The notes under the pieces: model-generated
Database searches by the model: none
Told to the model about the DNA's origin: nothing
Seen by the model: only the letters and a program-made list of their open reading frames with translations
Source of the DNA: Streptomyces seoulensis
GTDB taxonomy: Bacteria; Actinomycetota; Actinomycetes; Streptomycetales; Streptomycetaceae
Reading direction: 5' to 3'
Length of the DNA: 64,000 bases
Assembly: GCA_013364255.1 (NCBI GenBank)
Contig: CP054936.1
Coordinates: 4,494,853 to 4,558,852 of the forward strand
Shown here: one piece after another, positions 44,471-52,616 of the stretch
Numbering within the stretch: position 1 is the stretch's first letter
How the letters are laid out: every line of letters begins with the position of its first letter
Translations under genes and position numbers: made by a program

Positions 44471-45582
44471 TCAACGGATGACTCTCCGAGAGGCCAGCCT
44501 CCTCTCCAATCTCGAAGGCATCCGCGTGTTCAACTGACTCCAGGGGCAGAAAGCACCAATGCATTGCCCCGGAGGGACGTTTTACCTGCCTTCGCTACGT
44601 TGTGATGCCTCAACGGGGCTGCTACGGGCTCGGGCCACAGCAACCCCCGGCCCCTGGCGACTGAGTCCGCTCCCCCGCCGGCGGTCACGACCACAGCTGC
44701 AACAGGTCGCAGGGAGAGCCCAGCCCCTTCCCAGGCAGCGCCTAGCTGACGCCTCGACACGTAGCCCGACTAGACAGTCACGGCAACGCTTCGTGGCGAT
44801 CACGGCAGTGTCCTCAGCGCCACAGACTGGCTGCACCGCATCCGCTACCTCCGTCCTCGCGATCACCCGCGATCCGCAGAGTACGGCTCAAGCTGTCGGC
44901 GTGTGTGAGCCTGTAGATGACTCGGAGGGGGCCAGTCCCACTGGGTCCGCAGGCAGGGGCCGAGACACTGAACGCAACGTCGAAGCCGGGCACGAACTCG
45001 ACCCCACGAGAACCTGAGCCATAAGGGCTCACTGCCAGTTCGCCGGGGGCGTGCCAGACGCGTGCCAGATCACGCGGGAAACCACGGGGAACGCGGGGGA
45101 GTAAAGCTACGACCGATCGAGCATCGGCGCCGCTCCGCCACAGCTCGGCCCAGCAATGAATCGAAATAACCAAAGCTTCCCAAGCTAATGGCTCAGGTGG
45201 TGTGCACACGGACCGGGCACGCGCTTCTCTGGCTGACGGTCAGCAGCGAGGCACACGTGTGCCTGATCGGTCGGTGCACCCGCCGTCGTGGCGGACTGTC
45301 GTCGGCTGAGGCCCAAGCGCTTCCCAGCCCTGTTCAAGGTGAAGGTGTGAAGCCTGCGGACTGATCCAAGTGGAAGGCGGAGCCGGGAGCCGTCGAAGCC
45401 CGACCGTCGCGTAATTTGTTCGGTCGAACTCCTTGGTTGTCGCTGGGGGGGGGGCGTCCCATCTGTCCGACTGTCCCAGCAAGTGGAGTGAGCTGCGCAA
45501 ACGGCTGGGACAGCGATGTACCCAGATGTCCCACCTGTCCAAGCTTGCCGACGGGCTGAACACCCAAGGTGTTGCAGCCTCC
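44471..45582. other. Gene-poor remnant region
   Basis: Over 1.1 kb without a gene I can support. A short hairpin TGAGCC-ATAAG-GGCTCA lies at 45015-45031, next to a tandem GCGTGCCAGA pair at ~45050-45070. The minus-strand peptide GPLRVIYRLTHADSLSRTLR near 44900 recalls a RelE-type toxin core but is not in an intact gene. The left copy of a 72-bp repeat lies at 45248-45319. A run of ten G occurs near 45445-45455. Confidence 0.4.
45248..45319. repeat. Left copy of a degenerate 72-bp repeat flanking the HEPN-like gene
   Basis: By eye, 57 of 72 positions match 47054-47125 without gaps. On the minus strand both copies read as peptides of the form PQxTTVxHxGGCxDRxxTRV, so they may be debris of one duplicated gene. 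Confidence 0.75.
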
Positions 45583-46899
45583 TCAGAACCGGATTGGCCA
45601 GTGAAGCGATTCCGGAACGTGAACGGTGGGGGTCCAAACAGGACTGAGCGTGCCGAGTGCCGCTTCCGCTGCTCCTAGTGCCGCGGTGTAACTTCCTCGG
45701 CCTAGTTCCTGCACAGCACACGCGGGGCAGTCCCCTGGCCGGTTGGTATGCTTTGACGACGGATCCATGCCACCACGAACGTGGTTAAAGGCATCCAAAG
45801 GGAAGTCGGCGCGCACTGTGTGCCAGGCGCCCTGGCGAAGAGCGCCGTCCAGACCAGCGGCGACTTCCGGCCGCATTGGAGGGTAGACCTGGCCGCCGGT
45901 AGACCGAACCATGAAGACCCGGTCCAGGAACTCGACACTGTCACCCTGTGGACGCTCGGCATTCAGCCACGCCAGGGCCTCGCTCCGGCTGACCGGCCCC
46001 CACAAGTGCTCCGTGGGGTACTGCGTCGTCTCGAACCGTGTATCGAACTCCATCCAGTGCGAGTCCTCCACCACCATGCCCGGCGCGGAAGCCGAGCGGA
46101 CAACGACATGGCTGTACCCCTCGGTGCCCTCTCCGGCAGCGACAGAATCGGGCAATCCAAGGGAGATGCGGCCGGCGCCGTCCCATGCGAGCACGGCAAC
46201 CTCCCGAGGAACCTGCGCGGGATACAGCCGGCCACCCGGGGTCGGATGGCCCCAGAGTTGGTTGATGAACTCGGCAAGGTCCCGCAGTGCCCGTGCCGCC
46301 GCCACGGGGGTATCGATGTGAGAGTCGCCGTGGGCCACGGAATTGCGCCGCTCCACCAGGCGGAGCTCCAGGTGGCGCGCTCGCTGGCCGCGCAACAGAC
46401 CCGCGCAACGGGCCCAGCGCATCAGGCTGCTCAGCATGCCATTGAAGAAGATCAACTGACCGCCGACCCGAAGGCGCCACTTCGGGCTACGCCCTCTGCT
46501 CCCCCTGGGCAGTCCATTACAAGCGTCACTCACTGCCTGCGGCGTGGTCACGTCCGCTGAATACGGAGGCAGCGTCCCGGCCACGTCTTCAAACGTCACC
46601 GAGCCGCCGCACCACTGAACAAATCGATCACGCAACGCGCCCTCCAGCCGCAGCATCGCATCGTCCTGGACTCGGGTGTAAAGGCTGTAGCACAAGACGC
46701 CCTGCGCGAAGAGCTTCGTGAGTTCCTCGAACGCTCCGCGTGTCCGCTCCGGGACGTCAGTGCTCAACTTGCACGAGGCAATCTGACTTTGCTGGAACCG
46801 CGCGGCGTCTCCAGGTTCCATCCGGCCGAGCCCATGAGGGGTGAAGGCAAGCGATGTGCGGTCGGCAGCCTGCAACTGCTCCAGCGACTGAATCTCCAC
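45583..46899 (-). CDS. HEPN-like protein of unknown function
   Basis: A 438-residue soluble protein from GTG 46899 with GAGGAG at good distance. Residues ~50-225 are helical and include LELRLVERRNSVAHGDSHID near residue 185. The R-N-S-V-A-H sequence is an exact Rx4H motif of HEPN RNase-type domains, directly followed by a long helix (AARALRDLAEFINQLWG). The C-terminal half is beta-rich and unassigned, with a late CPAC pair. HEPN proteins commonly serve as toxins or defence effectors. It stands alone, bracketed by degenerate repeats and gene-poor DNA. Confidence 0.75.
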   Translation of the reverse strand: MEIQSLEQLQAADRTSLAFTPHGLGRMEPGDAARFQQSQIASCKLSTDVPERTRGAFEELTKLFAQGVLCYSLYTRVQDDAMLRLEGALRDRFVQWCGGSVTFEDVAGTLPPYSADVTTPQAVSDACNGLPRGSRGRSPKWRLRVGGQLIFFNGMLSSLMRWARCAGLLRGQRARHLELRLVERRNSVAHGDSHIDTPVAAARALRDLAEFINQLWGHPTPGGRLYPAQVPREVAVLAWDGAGRISLGLPDSVAAGEGTEGYSHVVVRSASAPGMVVEDSHWMEFDTRFETTQYPTEHLWGPVSRSEALAWLNAERPQGDSVEFLDRVFMVRSTGGQVYPPMRPEVAAGLDGALRQGAWHTVRADFPLDAFNHVRGGMDPSSKHTNRPGDCPACAVQELGRGSYTAALGAAEAALGTLSPVWTPTVHVPESLHWPIRF

Positions 46900-47276
46900 G
46901 CAGTACTCCTCGTTAGGGGCAACAGATCAGAATCCATCACCGAGCGCGGGCCCGCTACTTGTTTTGACTCAAGGTCTGCCAGCCATGCTTCCGTCAGCGT
47001 GGCTGGCTCTGGTCGACGGTATGACAGCGTGGCTGAGGCCGGTAGGGCTGCATCGAGCACACGCGTGCGTGGTCGGTCGACGCACCCGCCTTCGTGGCTG
47101 ACTGTCGTCGACTGAGGTTCAGACGGGCAGGGGGCAGCGAGTCTCTTCCTACCTCTCCGGCATTCCAACGGAGGCCAACGTAAAGCGGCGGGTAGGGGAG
47201 CCGGTTGGTGGTCGGGCTCCCCTACCCGCATGAGACGGAGGGACGTCATGGGTCGGCGCTGTTTGCGGCCGCCGGT
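46900..47276. other. Spacer holding the right 72-bp repeat copy
   Basis: No gene is supported. It includes the repeat copy at 47054-47125 and presumably the promoter of the HEPN-like gene. Confidence 0.4.
47054..47125. repeat. Right copy of the degenerate 72-bp repeat
   Basis: Partner of 45248-45319, same orientation, 15 mismatches by eye. The pair encloses the HEPN-like gene like the scars of an insertion or duplication. Confidence 0.75.
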
Positions 47277-47492
47277 TCAGAAATGGTGGGGTTCTTCGCT
47301 CACGGCCAGGAGGCGGCCGCGGCTGGTCGCGACGCGGAGTACGTCCCGCAGGGCCCCCGTCAGTTCCTTCATCAGGACGCGCAGGTCCTCCGGGGGCGTG
47401 TCAGGGTCGTTGAGGGTGTCCGAGGCGTGTTCCAGCAGTTCGGTTACCGTTCCCAGCTGGATCGCTTCGATGTTGTCCGCCAGGCGGGACAT
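47277..47492 (-). CDS. Small acidic protein, 71 residues
   Basis: ATG 47492, AAGG upstream. The peptide MSRLADNIEAIQLGTVTELL continues as an amphipathic helical protein rich in Leu, Glu and Asp (PEDLRVLMKELTGALRDVLRV). It fits a small helical partner protein. Strong third-position GC supports it. No family recognised. Confidence 0.6.
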   Translation of the reverse strand: MSRLADNIEAIQLGTVTELLEHASDTLNDPDTPPEDLRVLMKELTGALRDVLRVATSRGRLLAVSEEPHHF

Positions 47493-47597
47493 GTAGCCGG
47501 CCTTGTCGTCGGTACTCAGCTAGCAGGGCTTGCCGTCCGAGCCCGACCACGGTAGGAGTCGTAGTTCGTTCGGTGCCGTCATTTTTGAGTCTGCCTC

Positions 47598-47912
47598 TCA
47601 TGGGTCGGGGGGGTCGCTCAGCAACTGCCTCAGTTCCCGTTCCTGGACGTACGGATCGGTGATGCGCTCCAGTCGCAGTCGCTCCCGGTCGAGCCAGATC
47701 CGCCTGCGCCGCCGCGGCCTCCGCATGCGGCCTCGGCCCGACTGCGGAGCCTCCACGTCGAGAACGGTGAGAAGCAGCAACGGGAGACGGGCCAGCAACC
47801 AGACCGGCGGTCCCCACAGCCACTGGAAGCAGTAGCGCGACCAGAGGCGCAGCTCCGACTTCGGCGGACGGGGGCCCCAGACGCCGTCCGAGCCGATCGT
47901 CGCGGTGGTCAT
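47598..47912 (-). CDS. Small basic membrane-associated protein, 104 residues
   Basis: ATG 47912 with GGGAGC upstream. A tryptophan-rich hydrophobic stretch (FQWLWGPPVWLLARLPLLLL) is followed by a very arginine-rich segment (RRPRRRRRIWLDRERLRLER). Single-pass or peripheral membrane topology is likely. No family recognised. It reads in the same direction as the 71-residue gene, 105 bases upstream of it. Confidence 0.55.
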   Translation of the reverse strand: MTTATIGSDGVWGPRPPKSELRLWSRYCFQWLWGPPVWLLARLPLLLLTVLDVEAPQSGRGRMRRPRRRRRIWLDRERLRLERITDPYVQERELRQLLSDPPDP

Positions 47913-48012
47913 CCGAGTGCTCCCAGTCCGTCCGCGGATATAGCGCGGCGCATCCTGCCCGCGCCACGCGCCGCCACCGCGAGGCCCGTTGAGCTCCCAC
48001 CTGCCCCGGGCG

Positions 48013-48489
48013 TCAGCCTTCGTGGGGCGCTTTCGGGCGGGTGACCGGGACGACGGTGAGGAGGTCGTCCAGTCCTTTGAAGTCGTCGGGATTGGTGGTG
48101 AAGAGGGGGAGATCCTCGGCCACGGCGATGGCGGCGATCATCAGGTCGGCCACCCGGCGGCGCGGCTTACGGCCCGCGCTGATCACCGCGGCGTAGATGC
48201 GGCCGTAGATGCGCGCCGCGTCGGCGTCGAAGGGGATGGGGTCGAACTCGTTCTCGGCGCGCTGGAGGACGTCGAGCCGTCGGGCGCGTTAGGCGCGTTC
48301 GGCGCGTTCGTCATAGCCGCTCTGTTCGTCGTCGCGACGGACCTCGTGCGGGCCGGCGGAGAGTTCGGCCAGGGTGATGGCGGTGATCGCCATTTCGTCC
48401 GGCAGTTCCTCCGGGGCGACCCACCGACGCAGAATCATGATGTCGGTGTCGAGCAGTCCCTGCCTGTGCGCCGTGCGGTCAGCGGGCAT
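48013..48489 (-). pseudogene. PIN-domain toxin (VapC type) with in-frame nonsense codon
   Basis: Read from ATG 48489, the protein is a PIN RNase: GLLDTDIMILRRWV with the first catalytic Asp, ITAITLAELSAGPHEV with the Glu, then DERAERA followed by TAA at 48289-48291, and in the same frame RARRLDVLQRAENEFDPIPF and RVADLMIAAIAVAEDLPLFT with the later acidic residues. The local repeat context (CGC-GCC-GAA units) suggests a GAA-to-TAA change. The first ATG overlaps the antitoxin gene by 11 bases. Confidence 0.8.
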
Positions 48490-48748
48490 AGGGGTCGTCC
48501 AGGTAGGCGTCGGCCGTGGCGTCCTGGTCGGCGCGGAACGCTTCCAGGTCGATGGCGGGAGCGGTCCGGGACATCGCGGCGAACTCCTGGCGGGAGACGA
48601 ACCGGCGACGTCGGCGCAGAGGGACGAACTGACCGATGGGGTGCCCGTCACGGGTGACAGTGAACGACTGGCCGCCCTGTATGGCGTCCATGATCTCCCG
48701 GGACCGGTTACGCAGATCCCGCTGGGTGATTTCGGGCTGAACGCTCAT
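48479..48748 (-). CDS. Phd/YefM-type antitoxin
   Basis: An 89-residue antitoxin from ATG 48748. The N-terminal Phd fold (ITQRDLRNRSREIMDAIQGG, FTVTRDGHPIGQFVPLRRRR) binds DNA, and the C-terminal tail (IDLEAFRADQDATADAYLDD) should wrap the toxin. It overlaps the PIN-toxin gene and would autoregulate the pair. With the toxin truncated the antitoxin may now be maintained without function, or may neutralise toxins elsewhere. Confidence 0.9.
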   Translation of the reverse strand: MSVQPEITQRDLRNRSREIMDAIQGGQSFTVTRDGHPIGQFVPLRRRRRFVSRQEFAAMSRTAPAIDLEAFRADQDATADAYLDDPYAR

Positions 48749-49254
48749 AACCTTCACCGTAGCGCTCGGTGCCACAGCGTGGCACTTGGTGCGTAGAACT
48801 CCAGTGCGTGGTGCTCCAGCACAGTGGCGGGGCGTTCGCCGTCGCCGTCCTCGAAGGCGTATCCCCGCACTCGCTCCCGGTTCCGTCCTCCACCCAGCCG
48901 AGTGCGGCCGTCGCGGGCACTGACCCGGTGTCCGCCGCGCACCTGCTTAGGCGAAGCCCCTGAGGTGGCGCGCCTGGCGATCGCGACGATGCGTGAGTGG
49001 TACGACGAGGAAGGGTGGGGGGTGCTCGACTCGCCCGAGACTCCGGGAGGCAGGGAGCCACCGGTGAACGCTGCCCCGCCCGAAGAGGCCGCGACGTCTC
49101 ACCGCCGCGGCGCGGGATGCCCGCCAAGGAGGGGCCGGCCCGGTGGCTGCAGGAGAAGCCGGTCGGCCGTCGTGACCCCGCCTTCGCTGGAGAGCCCGCA
49201 CAGCGGGCCGGAAATCTGTCGAGCCAGGCTCTGTGCCGGCTCTACCCTTCCCGC
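48749..49254. other. Gene-poor region with a cold-shock-domain fragment
   Basis: Apart from the fragment at 48965-49051 no gene is supported over these 506 bases. Confidence 0.4.
48965..49051 (+). pseudogene. Fragment of a cold-shock-like protein gene
   Basis: The frame reads VARLAIATMREWYDEEGWGV, then LDSPETPGG, close to the start of Streptomyces cold-shock-domain-like proteins (REWxDEEGWGVLDxPETPGG). The continuation (CWAHFS in intact genes) is missing after the glycines, so this is a truncated copy. Confidence 0.5.
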
Positions 49255-49590
49255 ATGGCCCATGGAAAGACCTCGTACGTTTGCCTGCCCTGCCGGGCCT
49301 CGTACAAGCAGCCCTACCCCGGGCACCACAACCACGACCGGATCTGTCCGCGCTGCGCCGGACCGCTGATCCACGTTGGCTCCGCCTTCGCGGCGCCCAG
49401 GAGGCGGGACACCGCCGCCTGGCGTGCCCTCTCCGTGCTGCTGCACGCCGGCGTGCGCTTCCACAAGAGCTGCTGCGGAGGCCCCGGCTACCGCCCACGC
49501 ACCCTCAGTGAGGTACGCGAGCGGATGGCTTACGCCCGTGCAACCGGAGAGCCCTTCGCTCAGGCGTTGGTCCGCCGCGTACTGCCCTGA
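49255..49590 (+). CDS. Conserved small protein with a zinc-ribbon-like N-terminus
   Basis: A 111-residue protein from ATG 49255. Two CxxC pairs (VCLPCRASYK and RICPRCAGPL) form a zinc ribbon in the first 40 residues; a second Cys pair lies in FHKSCCGGPGYRP. I recall close Streptomyces homologues carrying the misleading name deoxyxylulose-5-phosphate synthase; it is far too short for that enzyme. It may bind nucleic acid or protein. Function unknown. Confidence 0.8.
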   Translation: MAHGKTSYVCLPCRASYKQPYPGHHNHDRICPRCAGPLIHVGSAFAAPRRRDTAAWRALSVLLHAGVRFHKSCCGGPGYRPRTLSEVRERMAYARATGEPFAQALVRRVLP

Positions 49591-49782
49591 GCCCGCCGTG
49601 CCGCAGTGATCAACCGACTGCCATCGTCTGCGCCCTCGACCGCACGGACCATGCAGCTTCTGGCACCGATCACACACGTGGGTGCTTCCCGTCGGCCCCT
49701 GACATGGCGCCGACGCGCCTGCTCTGCCAAGACCTCAGCCAACTCCGGTTCCCACCGTGCGAGAAACCTGTACACGGAAGGC

Positions 49783-49905
49783 ATGCGCATCGCCACCGAT
49801 CCGGTCCAGTACGGATCCGAAAAGATTCACCAACAGGTGGACCATGCCCGCGAGACTGTGGGCGACGTCTTGGGCCGCCTGTCGAGCGCCGATCCGTTTG
49901 GATGA
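49783..49905 (+). CDS. Possible 40-residue protein before the membrane gene
   Basis: ATG 49783 behind ACGGAAGGC. The peptide starts MRIATDPVQYGSEKIHQQVD and has a helical, WXG100-like look. The stop lies four bases before the GTG of the next gene, suggesting coupling. At this length it could also be a fragment. Confidence 0.4.
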   Translation: MRIATDPVQYGSEKIHQQVDHARETVGDVLGRLSSADPFG

Positions 49906-49909
49906 CAGA

Positions 49910-50647
49910 GTGGACACCATCCCGTACGCCTTCGTGGTCACCGTGATCAACCCCGTCCCGGTGTCGGCCTCGCCACCGGGTCACTTGCCGCCCGACGCTG
50001 AAATGAACTCGGTGATTCGGCTGTCGACCTCCCGGCTCCCCGAGGACGTCCCACTGGCACGGGTGTACGCCTCCCGCACCACCCACCGTCTCGACAACCA
50101 GAACCCTGTGCCCTTCTGGATTCATCTCGGGCCTGACAGCGGCTCGTGGTGTTCCGTCCGTCCCGTCGCTCCGGACGCCTACGACGTCCACGCAACCGAC
50201 GGCGCCTGCCTGGCCCGCATCACCCGCCGAGCCGCGCGCCTCCTGCCCTGGCCGCGACGCGCCCGATGGTCCGCACAGCTCACCAGCCCCTCGCAGTCGG
50301 TCACGGGGAACGTGGGCACCTGGTACGCGTGGCTCGCCTATGTGGTGACCGCTCCCGTCTGGATTCTCTTCGCGCTCTGCGGGATGGCGTACTCGTTGTT
50401 CGACGGCACCGCGGACGACTACACGTTCCGCGGTCCGAGCCGCACCCGCTGGCGCGCACACGGCGCGGGCACGGTCCTGGACCGCCGGGGCATCAGCAAG
50501 ACCTACCGCTTCGCCGGCCGGGGTCTGGACGTCCGGGTCGCGTACGCCCTGGCTGTTCTCCAGACTTGGCAACGCGGACGCCAGCCCGCGCGCGACCGTC
50601 AGGTCAGCTCCCCGGCCGGTCGGCCTGCGCACCGAGACAGTCCGTAA
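49910..50647 (+). CDS. Membrane-anchored hypothetical protein
   Basis: A 245-residue protein from GTG 49910. An N-terminal soluble domain of ~135 residues (IPYAFVVTVINPVPVSASPP, WIHLGPDSGSWCSVRP) is followed by a single hydrophobic segment (TWYAWLAYVVTAPVWILFALCGM) near residue 150 and a basic C-terminal region of ~70 residues. No family recognised. It may form a unit with the 40-residue reading frame upstream. Confidence 0.6.
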   Translation: MDTIPYAFVVTVINPVPVSASPPGHLPPDAEMNSVIRLSTSRLPEDVPLARVYASRTTHRLDNQNPVPFWIHLGPDSGSWCSVRPVAPDAYDVHATDGACLARITRRAARLLPWPRRARWSAQLTSPSQSVTGNVGTWYAWLAYVVTAPVWILFALCGMAYSLFDGTADDYTFRGPSRTRWRAHGAGTVLDRRGISKTYRFAGRGLDVRVAYALAVLQTWQRGRQPARDRQVSSPAGRPAHRDSP

Positions 50648-50710
50648 GGCCGGCGGTCGCGCTCGGGATCGTGCCTCGGTCTGGCTGACGGTCGCGCCGC
50701 CGCCGGTGTT

Positions 50711-51169
50711 TCACAGGCCCGCCGTGCGGGGGGAGCGGTGGGCTGTCAGGGCCCAGATGACCCAGGCGTCCAGTGCGATCGAGATCAGGGCCCACAGGGG
50801 CTGGTACGGGAGCCAGAGGAAGTTGGCGATCAGGCTCAGGGAGGCCATGAAGACGCCGACCACCCGGGCCCACAGGGCGTCGGTCAGCAGGCCGAGGCCG
50901 GTGATGACCGAGATCACGCCGAGGATCAGCAGGACCCAGCCCCAGCCGGTGAGGTTGAAGCGGTAGACGTAGTCGTTGATGTTCGCGTAGATGTCGTCGG
51001 ACGCGATGGCCGTGATGCCCTTGAGGATGTCCAGCAGGCCGTCCACCAGCAGCACCACTCCGGCGAACACGGTGCCGCCCGCGACCCACATACTGGCCCG
51101 GTCCTTGCCGTCGCCGCTCGCGTGGCCCTGGTGCGGATGGCTTCCCGGCGATGTCGGCTGCTGCGTCAT
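50711..51169 (-). CDS. DUF7144-like four-helix membrane protein
   Basis: A 152-residue protein from ATG 51169 behind AGGGACG. After a histidine/glycine-rich cytoplasmic start come four helices: MWVAGGTVFAGVVLLVDGLL, the GWGWVLLILGVISVITGLGL segment, ALWARVVGVFMASLSLIANF and ALISIALDAWVIWAL. The loop YANINDYVYRFNLTGWGW is typical of this widespread actinobacterial family (DUF7144, from memory). Function unknown. Confidence 0.8.
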   Translation of the reverse strand: MTQQPTSPGSHPHQGHASGDGKDRASMWVAGGTVFAGVVLLVDGLLDILKGITAIASDDIYANINDYVYRFNLTGWGWVLLILGVISVITGLGLLTDALWARVVGVFMASLSLIANFLWLPYQPLWALISIALDAWVIWALTAHRSPRTAGL

Positions 51170-51259
51170 GGCGTCGTCCCTCCTGCGGTGCGATGCGTCC
51201 ACCGTGTTCGCCGGGCGGGCGCGCCACCAGCCGGAAGCCGCCGAACGGGTGAATCGACC

Positions 51260-52459
51260 CTACGGCTGCTGCAGCGCCGGCTCCGGCCGCCGGCGTTCGG
51301 ACGCCCCCGCCACGGCCAGCAGCAGCGTCACCGCCGCCGACGCCGCCGCCATCGCGGTCATCGCCGCGGCGGGCGAGGCGAGCTGCGCCGCCGTGCCCGC
51401 CAGGGCCGCGCTCACGCCCTGCGTGGTCAGCATCCCGGCCGAGTGCAGCCCCAGCGCGTGACCGCTCAGTTCCGGCGGGGTCAGCCGCATCAGCCGCTCC
51501 TGCTGGACCAGGCTCGCGCCGAAGCCGGCCGAGGCCAGCGTCACCAGGCAGGCCGCCACCGGGACCGGCGGGTGCAGGGCGAACACGAGGTACGGCACGG
51601 CCAGCAGCGTCAGCAGCGGCGTGGCCGAGCGGCGGCGCACCGCGGGCGGCAGCAGACGGCCCACCGTGACGTCGCCCGCCAGCATCCCCAGCGCCGCGCA
51701 CGCGAACAGCGTCCCGGCCGCACCGGGGGCGTAGGAGACGTACAGCGACTCGCAGCCGACCACCAGGCCGTTGGGCAGCCACAGGCCCAGGTAGGTCAGG
51801 CGGCGCGGCCGGTCGCGCCACAGGCGGGCGTTGGCGTGCCAGGTCGCCGCCACCGACGGGCGGCCGGACGAGCGGGGCGCGCGGCCGGTCAGGCCCAGCC
51901 GGGCCACGGCCGCGGCCGTCGCGTACAGCGCCGCCGCCAGCAGCAGCGACACCCGCGGCGACAGCGCCGCCACCAGCGCCCCGCCGGTCGCGTACCCGGT
52001 GATCTGCATGAGGCCGCTCATCATGTTGAACACCGAGCGCCCCAGCAGATAGCCATCGTCGCCGCCCGTCGCGAGGATCTCGTTCAGCAGGCCCCAGCGG
52101 ACGCCGCCGCCCAGCGAGGCGACCAGGCCCTGGACGAGGACGACGGCGAGGACCGCCGTGAGCGGCAGGCCGGGCAGTGCCAGGGCCGCCGTGAGCGCGG
52201 CGAAGGCGAGCGAGACGCCCGTCAGGGCCGCGCGCGGCGGCAGCCGGTCGGCGCCCGAGAGGAACAGCGTCGCGCCCAGCACCTGGGCGAGCGAGGCGCC
52301 GAACATGCTCACCGCCGACAGCAGCGGTGAGCCGGTCGACCGGTACACCAGGGTGCCGAGCGCCAGCCCGCTCGCCGTCTGGGCGACGGTCTGGGCGGCG
52401 GCGGAGAGGAACAGCGGGGTGAACTCCGGGGTGCGGAAGAGGTCGCGGTAACTGCGCAT
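51260..52459 (-). CDS. MFS transporter (12-TM)
   Basis: A 399-residue exporter-like protein from ATG 52459. It starts MRSYRDLFRTPEFTPLFLSA and has ~12 helices of the MFS fold, mostly Ala/Leu/Val. Substrate unknown. It is divergent from the ArsR-type regulator at 52617; the short spacer contains a perfect dyad and repeats, so regulation by that protein is likely. Confidence 0.88.
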   Translation of the reverse strand: MRSYRDLFRTPEFTPLFLSAAAQTVAQTASGLALGTLVYRSTGSPLLSAVSMFGASLAQVLGATLFLSGADRLPPRAALTGVSLAFAALTAALALPGLPLTAVLAVVLVQGLVASLGGGVRWGLLNEILATGGDDGYLLGRSVFNMMSGLMQITGYATGGALVAALSPRVSLLLAAALYATAAAVARLGLTGRAPRSSGRPSVAATWHANARLWRDRPRRLTYLGLWLPNGLVVGCESLYVSYAPGAAGTLFACAALGMLAGDVTVGRLLPPAVRRRSATPLLTLLAVPYLVFALHPPVPVAACLVTLASAGFGASLVQQERLMRLTPPELSGHALGLHSAGMLTTQGVSAALAGTAAQLASPAAAMTAMAAASAAVTLLLAVAGASERRRPEPALQQP

Positions 52460-52499
52460 GCGCCGGAGTCTCGGCCGGGCGCCGTCACGGCCGTTACTG

Positions 52500-52596
52500 T
52501 TTCGCGGGAGCGCGAAACCTCCGGGCGCGGAACGGAGCCGGAGCCCGGAGCACGAATCCTCCGGAGCACGAAACCTCCGGAACTCGAAACTTCCGG
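52500..52596. promoter_or_regulatory. Operator-like dyad and repeats between the MFS and ArsR-type genes
   Basis: TTTCGCG at 52500-52506 and CGCGAAA at 52511-52517 form a perfect dyad with a GGAG centre. The CGAAACCTCCGG segment recurs with small changes at 52508-52524, 52548-52564, 52565-52580 and 52581-52596. These are candidate sites for the adjacent regulator. Confidence 0.55.
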
Positions 52597-52616
52597 GAGT
52601 GGGGAGGCGGGGCATC

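Noticed and set aside
44814..45209. RelE-like peptide on the minus strand near 44900
   Set aside because: Only a ~25-residue stretch recalls the toxin core. The surrounding frame does not form a complete RelE and no antitoxin is adjacent.
49560..49796. 78-codon minus-strand frame resembling the start of a transposase or regulator
   Set aside because: No family motif could be confirmed, and it overlaps the end of the zinc-ribbon gene and a better-supported plus-strand frame.
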